A program made the position numbers and the translations under genes. From NCBI RefSeq assembly GCF_003985155.1, contig NZ_ML133688.1, positions 124,001 through 188,000 on the forward strand: a stretch of 64,000 nt of DNA, given 5' to 3'. Below, piece after piece: positions 54,134 through 63,486 of this stretch. The stretch is from Rhizobium vallis (GTDB taxonomy: Bacteria > Pseudomonadota > Alphaproteobacteria > Rhizobiales > Rhizobiaceae). The notes under the pieces were generated by a model. That model searched no databases. It saw only the letters and a list, made by a program, of their open reading frames with translations, and had not been told where the DNA came from. Positions within the stretch are counted from its first letter, which is position 1. Each line of letters begins with the position of its first letter.

Positions 54134-56626
54134 GTGCCAACATTTTCGCCTAGTTTAGAGAAGGCGCTCCATCAGGCACTGACCTTTGCCAACGAGCGGC
54201 ACCACGAATATGCCACGCTCGAGCATCTGCTGCTCGCCCTGATCGACGATGCCGATGCGGCCGCGGTCATGGGTGCCTGCAATGTCGATCTCGACGCGCT
54301 CCGCAAGACGCTCGTCGAGTATGTCGATAACGAACTTTCCAACCTGATTACCGGATATGACGAGGATTCCAAGCCGACCTCCGGCTTCCAGCGCGTGATC
54401 CAGCGCGCGGTCATCCACGTGCAGTCTTCCGGCCGCGAGGAAGTGACCGGCGCCAACGTGCTCGTCGCGATCTTCGCTGAGCGCGAAAGCCATGCTGCCT
54501 ATTTCCTGCAGGAGCAGGAGATGACCCGCTACGATGCCGTCAACTATATCTCCCACGGCATCGGCAAGCGGCCGGGCGCTTCGGAGGCTCGGCCTCCGCG
54601 TGGCGCCGAGGACGAAGCCGAAAGCAGCAAGCCCACGGCACGCGGCGGCGAGGAAGAGGGCGGCCCCAAGAAGCAGCAGGATGCGCTCAAGGCCTATTGC
54701 GTCAATCTCAACGAGAAGGCCAAGGGCGGCAAGATCGACCCGCTGATCGGCCGTCACGCCGAGGTGAGCCGCACCATCCAGATCCTGTGCCGCCGTTCGA
54801 AGAACAATCCGCTCTATGTCGGTGATCCCGGCGTCGGCAAGACGGCGATCGCCGAAGGCCTTGCCAAGCGTATCGTCGAGGGCAAGGTTCCCGAAGCGCT
54901 CGCCGATGCGACGATCTTCTCGCTCGACATGGGCACACTGCTCGCCGGCACACGCTACCGCGGCGATTTCGAGGAACGCCTGAAGCAGGTCGTCAAGGAA
55001 CTGGAAGAATATCCGGGCGCCGTGCTCTTCATCGACGAAATCCATACGGTGATCGGCGCGGGCGCCACGTCGGGCGGCGCGATGGATGCATCGAACCTTT
55101 TGAAGCCGGCCCTGTCATCGGGCGCGATCCGCTGCATCGGTTCGACCACTTACAAGGAATACCGCCAGTTCTTCGAAAAGGATCGGGCGCTGGTCCGTCG
55201 TTTCCAGAAGATCGACGTCAGCGAACCGTCGATCGATGACGCCATCGAGATCATGAAGGGGCTGAAGCCCTATTTCGAAGAGTACCACCACCTGCGCTAC
55301 TCGAACGACGCCATCAAATCGGCCGTCGAGCTGTCGGCCCGCTATATCTCCGACCGCAAGCTGCCCGACAAGGCGATCGACGTGATCGACGAAACGGGTG
55401 CGGCCCAGATGTTGCTGCCGCCGTCGAAGCGCCGCAAGCTGATCACCGAAAAGGAAATCGAGGCGACGATTGCCACGATGGCCCGTATTCCGCCGAAGAC
55501 TGTCTCCAAGGACGATGAGGCGGTGCTTGCCAATCTCGAGCAGGAACTGCGTTCGGTCGTCTACGGTCAGGATATCGCGATCGAAGCCCTGTCGACCTCG
55601 ATCAAGCTGGCGCGTGCAGGCCTTCGTGAACCGAACAAGCCGATCGGCTCCTATGTCTTCTCCGGTCCGACCGGCGTCGGCAAGACCGAGGTCGCAAAGC
55701 AGCTGGCGTCGTCGCTCGGCGTCGAGCTTCTGCGCTTCGACATGTCCGAATACATGGAGCGGCACACGGTTTCGCGCCTGCTCGGTGCACCTCCCGGCTA
55801 TGTCGGTTTCGATCAGGGCGGTCTTCTGACCGATGGCGTCGACCAGCACCCGCATTGCGTGGTCCTGCTCGACGAAATCGAGAAGGCGCATCCCGATATC
55901 TACAATATCCTGCTGCAGGTCATGGACCACGGCACGCTGACCGACCATAACGGCAAGAAGATCGACTTCCGCAACGTCATCCTGATCATGACGACCAATG
56001 CGGGCGCTTCGGAAATGGCCAAGGCCGCGATCGGCTTCGGCTCGTCCAAGCGCACCGGCGAGGACGAGGAGGCGCTGACCCGTCTGTTCACGCCGGAGTT
56101 CCGCAACCGTCTCGACGCGATCATTCCCTTCGCGGCGCTGCCGACGGCTGTCATCCACAAGGTCGTGCAGAAGTTCATCATGCAGCTGGAGGCTCAGCTT
56201 TCCGAAAGGAACGTCACCTTCGACCTGCATGAGGACGCGATCGCCTGGCTGGCGGAAAAGGGTTACGACGAGAAGATGGGTGCCCGCCCGCTTGCCCGCG
56301 TCATCCAGGACACGATCAAGAAGCCGCTTGCCAACGAAATCCTCTTCGGCAAGCTGAAGAAGGGCGGCGTTGTCAACGTCACCGTCGGCCCGAAGGAAGA
56401 CGGCAAGCCGGGCATCATGCTGGAAGCCATTCCGGATACGGCGCCGATCAAGCCGAAGCCGGAGGCCGAAGTTGTGCATCCCGAAGCCGACGACCAAGGC
56501 GATGGCGAACTGAAGACGAAGACAGCTCCCAAGAGCCGCGCCAAGACGATCCCGCAGGCCGAGCCAGAGGTCCGCGACGCTCCGAAAAAGGGAAGCACGG
56601 TTCCGAAGGTTCCGCGCAAGAAGTGA
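54134..56626 (+). CDS. clpA: ATP-dependent Clp protease ATP-binding subunit ClpA
   Basis: An 830-residue AAA+ unfoldase. It starts with GTG: the Clp N-domain (SPSLEKALHQALTFANER) binds ClpS. D1 has Walker A GDPGVGKTAIAEGLA and Walker B VLFIDEIHTVIGAG; D2 has GPTGVGKTEVAKQL and VVLLDEIEKAHPD. A long Lys/Pro/Ala tail of about 60 residues follows. With aat and clpS in the same window, the N-end rule pathway is represented except for clpP. A terminator follows the stop. Confidence 0.97.
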   Translation: MPTFSPSLEKALHQALTFANERHHEYATLEHLLLALIDDADAAAVMGACNVDLDALRKTLVEYVDNELSNLITGYDEDSKPTSGFQRVIQRAVIHVQSSGREEVTGANVLVAIFAERESHAAYFLQEQEMTRYDAVNYISHGIGKRPGASEARPPRGAEDEAESSKPTARGGEEEGGPKKQQDALKAYCVNLNEKAKGGKIDPLIGRHAEVSRTIQILCRRSKNNPLYVGDPGVGKTAIAEGLAKRIVEGKVPEALADATIFSLDMGTLLAGTRYRGDFEERLKQVVKELEEYPGAVLFIDEIHTVIGAGATSGGAMDASNLLKPALSSGAIRCIGSTTYKEYRQFFEKDRALVRRFQKIDVSEPSIDDAIEIMKGLKPYFEEYHHLRYSNDAIKSAVELSARYISDRKLPDKAIDVIDETGAAQMLLPPSKRRKLITEKEIEATIATMARIPPKTVSKDDEAVLANLEQELRSVVYGQDIAIEALSTSIKLARAGLREPNKPIGSYVFSGPTGVGKTEVAKQLASSLGVELLRFDMSEYMERHTVSRLLGAPPGYVGFDQGGLLTDGVDQHPHCVVLLDEIEKAHPDIYNILLQVMDHGTLTDHNGKKIDFRNVILIMTTNAGASEMAKAAIGFGSSKRTGEDEEALTRLFTPEFRNRLDAIIPFAALPTAVIHKVVQKFIMQLEAQLSERNVTFDLHEDAIAWLAEKGYDEKMGARPLARVIQDTIKKPLANEILFGKLKKGGVVNVTVGPKEDGKPGIMLEAIPDTAPIKPKPEAEVVHPEADDQGDGELKTKTAPKSRAKTIPQAEPEVRDAPKKGSTVPKVPRKK

Positions 56627-56645
56627 GATCTCGTCACCACATTGG

Positions 56646-56673
56646 AAAAGGCCGCTCAACAGCGGCCTTTTTT
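56646..56673 (+). terminator. Rho-independent terminator after clpA
   Basis: A 10-bp stem (AAAGGCCGCT at 56647-56656, AGCGGCCTTT at 56661-56670) ends in a T-run. Confidence 0.9.
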
Positions 56674-56699
56674 GATTTGGGGCATCAGCAAAACCAGTC

Positions 56700-57131
56700 T
56701 TATGCCAGCGCTGCCCTGATCTTTTCGGCATTGGCGGCAAGCACGGCGCCATCCTCCATCTTGCCGGAATGCGGCTTGAGCGCCACGCCCTCATGGCGGG
56801 GGATGATGTGGAAATGCAGATGAAACACCGTTTGCCCCGCGGCCGGTTCGTTGAACTGGGCGATGAACACGCCATCGGCGTCGAAGACGTCCTCGAGCGC
56901 CTGGGCGACCTTCTGGACGACGGTGATGGCATGGGTGAGGGTGGTGGGATCGGCATCGAGGATGTTGCGGGAAGCCGCTTTGGGAACGACAAGCACGTGG
57001 CCTGGCGCCTGCGGCATCACATCCATGAAGGCGACCGTATGCTGGTCCTCGTAGACGCGGTGCGAGGGAATTTCGCCGCGCAGGATCTTGGCGAAAATAT
57101 TGTTGTCGTCATAGGCTGCCGGGCGGGTCAT
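56700..57131 (-). CDS. HIT family protein (nucleotide hydrolase/transferase)
   Basis: A 143-residue histidine-triad protein: NIFAKILRGEIPSHRVYED, PGHVLVVPKAASRNI and the triad VFHLHFHIIPRH. It resembles HinT-like purine nucleoside phosphoramidases. The substrate in vivo is uncertain. It converges on clpA, separated by the terminator, and lies 50 bp downstream of the COG3146 gene start region in the same direction. Confidence 0.93.
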   Translation of the reverse strand: MTRPAAYDDNNIFAKILRGEIPSHRVYEDQHTVAFMDVMPQAPGHVLVVPKAASRNILDADPTTLTHAITVVQKVAQALEDVFDADGVFIAQFNEPAAGQTVFHLHFHIIPRHEGVALKPHSGKMEDGAVLAANAEKIRAALA

Positions 57132-57184
57132 CGCGAAGTCTCCTTAGTTCCTGTTGATCGGGTAGCGCGGCCGGCGGGGCGGCG

Positions 57185-58375
57185 TCAATCCTCCTGCTGA
57201 CGCTCGCCTTTGCGGAACGGACTATGCTCGCTCAGCAGCTCGCTCATCTGTTCGACATCGGCGCGCTCGCGCGCGAGATAGTCGCCGATCGCCCGGCGAA
57301 GGCCGGCATGGGCGACATAGTGGGCGGAATGCGTCGTCACGGGCAGATAGCCGCGGGCGAGCTTATGTTCGCCCTGCGCGCCAGCCTCGACCCGTTTCAA
57401 TCCCTTCGAAAGGGCGAAGTCGATCGCCTGGTGATAGCAGACCTCGAAATGCAGAAAGGGGTGATCCTCGATACAGCCCCAATGCCGGCCATAAAGCGTG
57501 TCGTCGCCGATGAAGTTGATCGCGCCGGCGATATAGCGCCCGTCACGCTTGGCCATGACGAGCAGGATGTCGTCCGCCATGCGTTCGCCGATCAGCGAGT
57601 AGAACTTCCGAGTGAGGTAGGGCCGGCCCCATTTGCGGCCGCCAGTATCCATGTAGAATTTGAAGAACTGGTCCCAGATGCGCTCCGTCAGGTCGCTGCC
57701 GGTCAGCCAATCGATGGTGATGCCGTTTTCGAGGGCGGTGCGGCGCTCTTTGCGCAATGCCTTGCGTTTGCGCGAGGCGAGCGTTTCGAGAAACTCCTCG
57801 TGATTGGCATAGCCGTCATTGATGAAATGGAATTGCTGGTCGGTGCGGTGCAGATAGCCGTCCATCTCGAAGACGCCGATCTCCTCATCTGGCACGAAGG
57901 TGATATGGGCCGAGGATATGCCGAGCCGGCGCACGACCTCCTTCAGGCTTTCGGCGATCGCATTCTGGATCGGCAGCCGCTGCAGCCCCTCGGCGACAAG
58001 AAGACGCGGACCGGTCGCCGGGGTGAACGGGATCGAGCACTGCAGCTTGGGGTAATAGCTTCCGCCCGCCCGTTCGAAGGCGTCGGCCCAGCCATGGTCG
58101 AAGACATATTCGCCCTGGCTGTGGTTCTTGAGGTAACCGGGCAGGGCGCCGATCAATTCGCCGCGATCGGTTTCGAGCAGCAGGTGATGGCCGAGCCAGC
58201 CGGTTTCGGCCGTCGCCGAGCCGGATTCCTCCAGCGACGATAAAAAAGCGTGCGAAACGAAGGGGTTGTAGGCAAGCGTGCTGCAGGCCTTCGATGCCCC
58301 GGAAAGCCTGGACCAGCTCTCCGGGGAAATCGCGGTGAAGGAGCGTTCTACGCGAATGGATAGTTCATCGGTCAT
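57185..58375 (-). CDS. COG3146/DUF482 GNAT-fold acyltransferase-like protein
   Basis: A 396-residue protein of the COG3146 family, related to FemAB/peptidoglycan interpeptide-type tandem GNAT folds. It shows NPFVSHAFLSSLEESGS, GWLGHHLLLE, ASRKRKALRKERR and, near the C-terminus, VEAGAQGEHKLARGYLPV with THSAHYVA. The reaction is not established; an N-acyltransferase role is presumed. No membrane segment or signal peptide is visible. Confidence 0.88.
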   Translation of the reverse strand: MTDELSIRVERSFTAISPESWSRLSGASKACSTLAYNPFVSHAFLSSLEESGSATAETGWLGHHLLLETDRGELIGALPGYLKNHSQGEYVFDHGWADAFERAGGSYYPKLQCSIPFTPATGPRLLVAEGLQRLPIQNAIAESLKEVVRRLGISSAHITFVPDEEIGVFEMDGYLHRTDQQFHFINDGYANHEEFLETLASRKRKALRKERRTALENGITIDWLTGSDLTERIWDQFFKFYMDTGGRKWGRPYLTRKFYSLIGERMADDILLVMAKRDGRYIAGAINFIGDDTLYGRHWGCIEDHPFLHFEVCYHQAIDFALSKGLKRVEAGAQGEHKLARGYLPVTTHSAHYVAHAGLRRAIGDYLARERADVEQMSELLSEHSPFRKGERQQED

Positions 58376-58454
58376 GGAGCAAATGCGAAGCCTGTGGGGA
58401 GGGACGGTTTGGCTCTACCTCAGTCTGCGCATGATCTTGGCCAAAAAGCGAGTG

Positions 58455-59174
58455 TCAAACCGCTACGCGCGGATCGAAGCCTTCGAAGGTCATCTGGTCG
58501 GCGTTTGCGAATGTACGCTGGCGCGCTTCTTCGTCACGCACCGTCCAGGTGATCACGGGAAGGCCCTTTTCGCGTTCGCCTGTGATGAAGGCATTCGGCA
58601 GCTCATCATAATAATAGGAGATGAAATCGAGGCCGATCTCCATCGCTTTCGCATGGGTCTCGAACTCCTCCGGCGTGTTGCCGTTGGCAGTCAGTCCGAG
58701 CGGGTAGGGTGAGCCGAGCGCCTTCAGGTCGCGCAGCAGCCAATGGTCGAAGCTCATCAGCGCCACCTTGCCCTCATAACCCTGAAGCACCTCGAGCACG
58801 GCTTCGGCAAAACCCTCGTCATCGGCCTCGCGGCCCTTGAGCTCCAGCACCAGCGGCACTTTGCCTTTCACGAAGTCGAGGAGTTGGCGCAGCGTCGGCA
58901 CCTTGTCGCTGGTGCCGCCGATGGCGATCAGCCCGAGCTCCCTGGAGGTGCGCTCGCGGATGTCGCCGCTGAGATTGCACAGGCGCTGCAGATCTTCGTC
59001 GTGAAAGATGATCGGCACGCCGTCGGAGGCATAATGCAGGTCACATTCAATCGCGAAGCCCGCTTCGACGGCGCGCGAAAAGGCCGAAAGCGTGTTTTCC
59101 CAGACGAGCTTGTTGAGGTCGTGATAGCCGCGATGGGCGACCGGCACGTCCTTGATCCAGTCGACATTGGTCAT
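58455..59174 (-). CDS. Glycerophosphodiester phosphodiesterase
   Basis: A 239-residue GDPD-family TIM barrel. Catalytic and metal residues: HRGYHD (His), ENTLSAFSRAVEAGF, ECDLHYASDGVPIIFHDE (Glu, Asp, His) and later VPLVLELKG and MSFDHWLL. It hydrolyses glycerophosphodiesters to glycerol-3-phosphate and alcohol. There is no signal peptide, so the enzyme is cytoplasmic. Its start overlaps the ridA-like gene stop by 4 bp, indicating coupling. Confidence 0.93.
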   Translation of the reverse strand: MTNVDWIKDVPVAHRGYHDLNKLVWENTLSAFSRAVEAGFAIECDLHYASDGVPIIFHDEDLQRLCNLSGDIRERTSRELGLIAIGGTSDKVPTLRQLLDFVKGKVPLVLELKGREADDEGFAEAVLEVLQGYEGKVALMSFDHWLLRDLKALGSPYPLGLTANGNTPEEFETHAKAMEIGLDFISYYYDELPNAFITGEREKGLPVITWTVRDEEARQRTFANADQMTFEGFDPRVAV

Positions 59175-59641
59175 TCTGCGATTTCCATGATAGCATCGAT
59201 CTCGACGGCGGCGTTCAGCGGCAGGGCGGCCATGCCGACGGCAGCACGCGCATGTTTGCCGGCTTCGCCGAGCACGCCGGCTATCAGGTTCGAAGCGCCG
59301 TTGATGACGAGATGCTGCTCGACGAAGTCGGGCGCCGAGGCGACGAAACCGTTCAGCTTGATGACCCGACGGATGCGGCTGAGATCGCCGCCAAGAGCCG
59401 CCTTCGCCTGGGCAAGGATGTTGATGGCGCAGAGTTCGGCACCGTGTTGGCCCGTTGCAACATCGACGGTTTTGCCGAGATGGCCCGATACGGCGACCTT
59501 GCCGCCTTCGAGCGGCAGCTGGCCGGAGATGTAGAGAAGATTGCCACTGATGACATAGGGAACGTAATTTGCAGCAGGTGCTGCGGCTTCGGGCAGGGTT
59601 ATCCCCATCTCAGTCAGGCGTGATGCAATTTCATCGGACAT
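59171..59641 (-). CDS. RidA/YjgF family protein
   Basis: A 156-residue protein of the RidA superfamily, longer at the N-terminus than E. coli RidA (127-128 residues). It contains LLYISGQLPLEGGKV, ALGGDLSRIRRVIKLNGFVAS (in parts) and a C-terminal AVGMAALPLNAAVEIDAIME. RidA proteins deaminate reactive enamines and imines. The Arg that in archetypal RidA binds substrate (usually in RxxVxVAxLP) is replaced by the GMAALPLNAAVEI pattern. This suggests a different subgroup. The start at 59641 removes eight upstream residues. Confidence 0.9.
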   Translation of the reverse strand: MSDEIASRLTEMGITLPEAAAPAANYVPYVISGNLLYISGQLPLEGGKVAVSGHLGKTVDVATGQHGAELCAINILAQAKAALGGDLSRIRRVIKLNGFVASAPDFVEQHLVINGASNLIAGVLGEAGKHARAAVGMAALPLNAAVEIDAIMEIAE

Positions 59642-59777
59642 TTTCGTCTCCGCTTTTGTTGTCAATTCTTCAAAAATTATGCATCAAGACTAGAATCTTT
59701 AATATGACAGGTTCGAGCCTCGATTTGGCCGAAAGCGTTCTTATAACATCGCGACCGAGTCCAACAGGAGTTAATGA

Positions 59778-60614
59778 ATGTTCCGATCAGGTCTTGTCGC
59801 TCTGCTTCTCGCCAGCGTTTCCGCCAATGCATGGGCGGCTGCGCCCGCGGTAAGCGCTGCGATCGCGACCGGCCTCGTCGCCCATCGCGCCGTCTATGAT
59901 CTGGAACTGAAGGACGCCTCGGACCGCTCGGGCATCGCCGGCATGTACGGTCGCATGGTCTATGAATTCGACGGCAGCTACTGCAAGGGCTTCACCACCA
60001 ATTTCCGCTTCGTGACGCAGATCAATACCGGCGACAGCGTGCGCGTCAGCGACCAGCAGACGAAGACCTTCGAAAATCTGAAGGACGGCAAGTTCACCTT
60101 CGACACCAAATCCTTCACCGACGAACAGCTCGACAAGGAGGTCAACGGCGCGGCCCAGGATCAGCCCGATGGTGTCAAGGTCGATCTCACGCAGCCGGCG
60201 AGCCGCGAACTTCAGCTTGCCGAAAGCCGCTTTCCGACGGAGCACATGCTCGACGTGATCCAGAATGCCAAGGACGGCAAGCGCTTCTTCGAGGCCCGCG
60301 TCTTCGATGGCTCTGATGACGGCGACAAGTCGTTGGTAACGACGACGATCGTCGGCAAACAGGAAATTCCTGTTGCCGAGGAGGCCGATGCCGGCAATGC
60401 GGGCGCCTTCTCCAAAGCCGCCTTCTGGCCGGTAACCATTGCCTATTTCAATGAGAACGCGAAATCGGATGCGTTGCCCGTCTATCGTATGTCCTTCAAG
60501 CTCTACGAGAACGGCATCACCCGCGATCTGACGATGGATTACGGCGATTTCGTCCTGACCGGAAAGCTGGCCAAACTGGAGTTGCTCGACCGCAAGGCCG
60601 AGGTCTGCAAGTAG
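59778..60614 (+). CDS. eipB: EipB-type periplasmic envelope-integrity protein (DUF1849)
   Basis: A 278-residue exported protein with a signal peptide (FRSGLVALLLASVSANAWA). The mature part is a DUF1849 beta-spiral domain: LVAHRAVYDLELKDASD, RMVYEFDGSYCKGFTTNFRF (in two parts), SRFPTEHMLDVI, and ending LLDRKAEVCK. The two Cys (SYCKG and the last-but-one residue) match the conserved disulfide of Brucella EipB. EipB maintains cell envelope integrity. It stands alone, followed by a 205-bp gap before telA. Confidence 0.9.
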   Translation: MFRSGLVALLLASVSANAWAAAPAVSAAIATGLVAHRAVYDLELKDASDRSGIAGMYGRMVYEFDGSYCKGFTTNFRFVTQINTGDSVRVSDQQTKTFENLKDGKFTFDTKSFTDEQLDKEVNGAAQDQPDGVKVDLTQPASRELQLAESRFPTEHMLDVIQNAKDGKRFFEARVFDGSDDGDKSLVTTTIVGKQEIPVAEEADAGNAGAFSKAAFWPVTIAYFNENAKSDALPVYRMSFKLYENGITRDLTMDYGDFVLTGKLAKLELLDRKAEVCK

Positions 60615-60819
60615 GCGGCGCAGGGCCGCTTCTCAGCCGTCATAAAACTGTATCATAAAATTCACTATGGTTCGGCGACCAGCGATGGCTGAGTCGCCGG
60701 CGCGTCGTCGTGCTCTTCGAGCAGCGATCCTTGCTGCCAAGCCATTGCGATCACGCCAGTTTATTGCGAAGATGGGCCTTGAAGACCATCATGCGCCGCA
60801 AGCTTGGAAAGCCCGACCT

Positions 60820-61896
60820 ATGGCCGATACTGACCTCGCGACTGTTCAGAACGCTGCCCTGCCGGTCGTCGCCGCCGATCCGGCGGAAATTGCCCGCATT
60901 TCCGATAGCATCAGCATCACCGACCGCTCCGGCATTTCGGTCTATGGCGACCGTGCCCAGCAGACGGTCAGCGATTATGCCGACAGGATCCTGCGCGAGG
61001 TCCGCAACAAGGATCTCGGCGAAGTGGGCCGCCTGCTGACCGACATCATCCTCAAGTCGAAGAGCCTCGATCCGGCATCGCTGCAGGATAAGGGTTTCCT
61101 CAGTCGCATGTTCCTCTCCGCCAAGGCTCGGCTCGAACGCTTCAAGGAGGAATTCGAGGACGTGGCCGGCCAGATCGACCGGATCGGCCTGGAGCTCGAC
61201 CGTCACAAGGACACACTGAGGCGCGACATCGCGCTGCTCGACGATCTGCACGAGGAAACCAGGCAGTCGATTATGCGCCTCGACGCCTATGTGCAGGCCG
61301 GCAAGAGTTTCGCCGAGCGTTTCCGTAGCGTCGAGCTGCCGAGGCTGAAGGCTGTGGCCGAAGCGGCAGCGACCGCTCCCGGCGGCGGCATGCTGGAAGC
61401 GCAGACCTATCAGGACAGTCTGCAGGCGCTCGACCGGCTGGAGAAGCGGGTTTTCTATCTGCAACAGGCTCGCCAGCTTGGCATCCAGCAATTGCCGCAG
61501 ATCCGCATCGTCCAGACAGGCGACGAGACACTGATCGAGAACTTGCAGGCAACCTCGGCGCTGACCGTGCCGGCCTGGAAGCAGAAGATGGTGATTCTGC
61601 TCGGCCTGACCCGGCAGAAATCGGCGCTCGATCTGCAGAAGGCGGTCACCGACGCCACCAACGACATGATCCGCCAGGCATCGGAGATGATGAAGGATCA
61701 GGCGATATCAATCGAGCAGCAGTCGCAGCGCGGCATCGTCGATATCGACACGCTCGCCAAGGCGAACAAGGACCTGATCGACACGATCTCGGGCGTGCTG
61801 CGCGTTCAGGAAGAGGGCCGGCAGAAGCGGGCGCTCGCCGAACGTCAGATGGAGCAGATGACGGTAGAACTCAAGAAGGCGATGACCCAGGCGTGA
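60820..61896 (+). CDS. telA: TelA family toxic-anion resistance protein
   Basis: A 358-residue helical protein of the TelA/KlaA (tellurite resistance) family: YGDRAQQTVSDYADRILREV, KNKDLGEV-like RNKDLGEVGRLLTDII, LDRHKDTLRRDIALLDDLHE (in parts) and the QIRIVQTGDETLIENLQAT core, with a coiled-coil C-terminus. The start at 60820 is the family start. TelA proteins co-occur with XpaC and von Willebrand A proteins in stress-response clusters; direct tellurite resistance is not implied. Its stop overlaps the next gene by 4 bp. Confidence 0.92.
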   Translation: MADTDLATVQNAALPVVAADPAEIARISDSISITDRSGISVYGDRAQQTVSDYADRILREVRNKDLGEVGRLLTDIILKSKSLDPASLQDKGFLSRMFLSAKARLERFKEEFEDVAGQIDRIGLELDRHKDTLRRDIALLDDLHEETRQSIMRLDAYVQAGKSFAERFRSVELPRLKAVAEAAATAPGGGMLEAQTYQDSLQALDRLEKRVFYLQQARQLGIQQLPQIRIVQTGDETLIENLQATSALTVPAWKQKMVILLGLTRQKSALDLQKAVTDATNDMIRQASEMMKDQAISIEQQSQRGIVDIDTLAKANKDLIDTISGVLRVQEEGRQKRALAERQMEQMTVELKKAMTQA

Positions 61897-63479
61897 TCGG
61901 TACAACGACGAAGCGAGCGCTGCTCTCGAGCCTGGCACTTCTCGCCGCTCTGGCCCTTGCCGGATGCAATCCTTTCGGCCATGGGCCGGATTTCTCGATC
62001 GTATCGGGATCGGAAAATACGGTTCTACAGCCGATCGTCGAGGAATTCTGCAAGCAGAAGAACGCCACCTGCACTTTCAAATATGAAGGCACGCTCGATA
62101 TCGGCCTGGCGCTGCAGAGCGACCAGGGCGTCGAGCAGGATGCGGTCTGGCCGGCCTCCGGTGTCTGGGTCGACATGTTCGACACCAGGCGCCGGGTCAA
62201 GAGCCTGACCTCGATTGCCCAGACGCCGGTCGTATTGGGCGTGCGCAAGTCGAAGGCGCAGCAGCTCGGCTGGATCGGCAAAGACGTCTTCATGAAGGAC
62301 ATCCTTGCCGCTGTCGAAAGCGGATCGCTGAAGTTCCTGATGACCTCGGCGACGCAATCCAACTCAGGTGCCAGCGCCTATCTCGCCATGCTGTCGAGCG
62401 CACTCGGCAACAAGCCGGTGATCGAGCCGGGCGATCTCGACGACAAGGACGTCCAGGAGAGCGTCCGTTCGCTGCTTTCAGGGGTAGAGCGTTCCTCAGG
62501 TTCTTCCGGCTGGCTTGCCGATCTCTATGTCGATTCCGCCGGCAAGGGTACGGTCTACGACGCGATGTGGAACTACGAAGCGGTGCTGAAGGAGACCAAC
62601 GACAAGCTCGCCACCTTATCGCAGGAACCGCTTTACGCGATTTATCCGGCCGATGGCGTGGCCATGGCGGATTCACCGATCGGTTTCGTCGATCATGGCC
62701 GCGGCGCCGAGGTTCAGACCTTCTTCAACGATCTGCTCGCCTACCTCAGGTCAGCGCCCGTGCAGCAGCGCATCGCTGATACCGGCCGGCGCATTCCGCT
62801 GACGGGCGTTGCTGCAAAACCGGAACCCAACTGGAATTTCGATCCCACCCGGCTCGTCACCGCCATCCGCATGCCGGAGCCGGGCGTTATCCGCCAGGCG
62901 CTCACCCTTTATCAGGCCGCGCTGCGCAAGCCGTCGCTGACCGCGCTCTGCCTCGATTTCTCCGGCTCGATGCAGGGTAATGGCGAAGACCAGCTGCAAC
63001 AGGCGATGCGCTTCCTGCTGACCCCAGACGAGGCGAGCAAGGTGCTGGTGCAATGGTCGCCCGCCGACCAGATCATCGTCATTCCCTTCGATGGCAGCGT
63101 GCGCAATACCTTCATGGCGAGCGGAAATCCGCTGGAGCAGGAAGGGTTGCTGAACGAGATTTCCCGGCAGAGGGCAAATGGCGGTACGAACATGTATGCC
63201 TGCGCCGAGCGCGCTTTGCAGCAGATCGCCAGAACCGACAGGCTCTCGACTTATTTGCCGGCGATCGTCATCATGACCGACGGCAAGTCCGACGATCAAA
63301 GCCAGGCGTTTATGCGCGAATGGAATGCGACCGAGCCGCATGTGCCGATCTTCGGCATCACGTTCGGCGATGCCGACAAGACTCAGCTCGACGCACTTGC
63401 AAAGCAGACATCGGCGCGCGTATTCGACGGCGGTTCGGATCTCGCTGCCGCCTTCCGCACCGCGCGCGGCTATAATTAG
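61893..63479 (+). CDS. Lipoprotein with extracellular solute-binding and von Willebrand A domains
   Basis: A 528-residue lipoprotein starting with GTG in a 4-bp overlap with telA. The lipobox is ALLAALALAGC. Residues about 30-320 resemble a periplasmic substrate-binding fold of the SBP_bac_11 type (FSIVSGSENTVLQPIVEEFC, DAVWPASGVWVDMFD, LKFLMTSATQSNSGASAYL). Residues about 345-525 are a VWA domain with MIDAS DFSGSMQ, a Thr in ANGGTNMYACAERAL and the Asp in IVIMTDGKSDD. It may sense or bind an anion or cell-surface ligand. It precedes an xpaC-like gene. Confidence 0.88.
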   Translation: MIGTTTKRALLSSLALLAALALAGCNPFGHGPDFSIVSGSENTVLQPIVEEFCKQKNATCTFKYEGTLDIGLALQSDQGVEQDAVWPASGVWVDMFDTRRRVKSLTSIAQTPVVLGVRKSKAQQLGWIGKDVFMKDILAAVESGSLKFLMTSATQSNSGASAYLAMLSSALGNKPVIEPGDLDDKDVQESVRSLLSGVERSSGSSGWLADLYVDSAGKGTVYDAMWNYEAVLKETNDKLATLSQEPLYAIYPADGVAMADSPIGFVDHGRGAEVQTFFNDLLAYLRSAPVQQRIADTGRRIPLTGVAAKPEPNWNFDPTRLVTAIRMPEPGVIRQALTLYQAALRKPSLTALCLDFSGSMQGNGEDQLQQAMRFLLTPDEASKVLVQWSPADQIIVIPFDGSVRNTFMASGNPLEQEGLLNEISRQRANGGTNMYACAERALQQIARTDRLSTYLPAIVIMTDGKSDDQSQAFMREWNATEPHVPIFGITFGDADKTQLDALAKQTSARVFDGGSDLAAAFRTARGYN

Positions 63480-63486
63480 GACGGGC

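Noticed and set aside
54155..56992. Two long leftward frames
   Set aside because: Antisense to clpA; no domains, no ribosome site.
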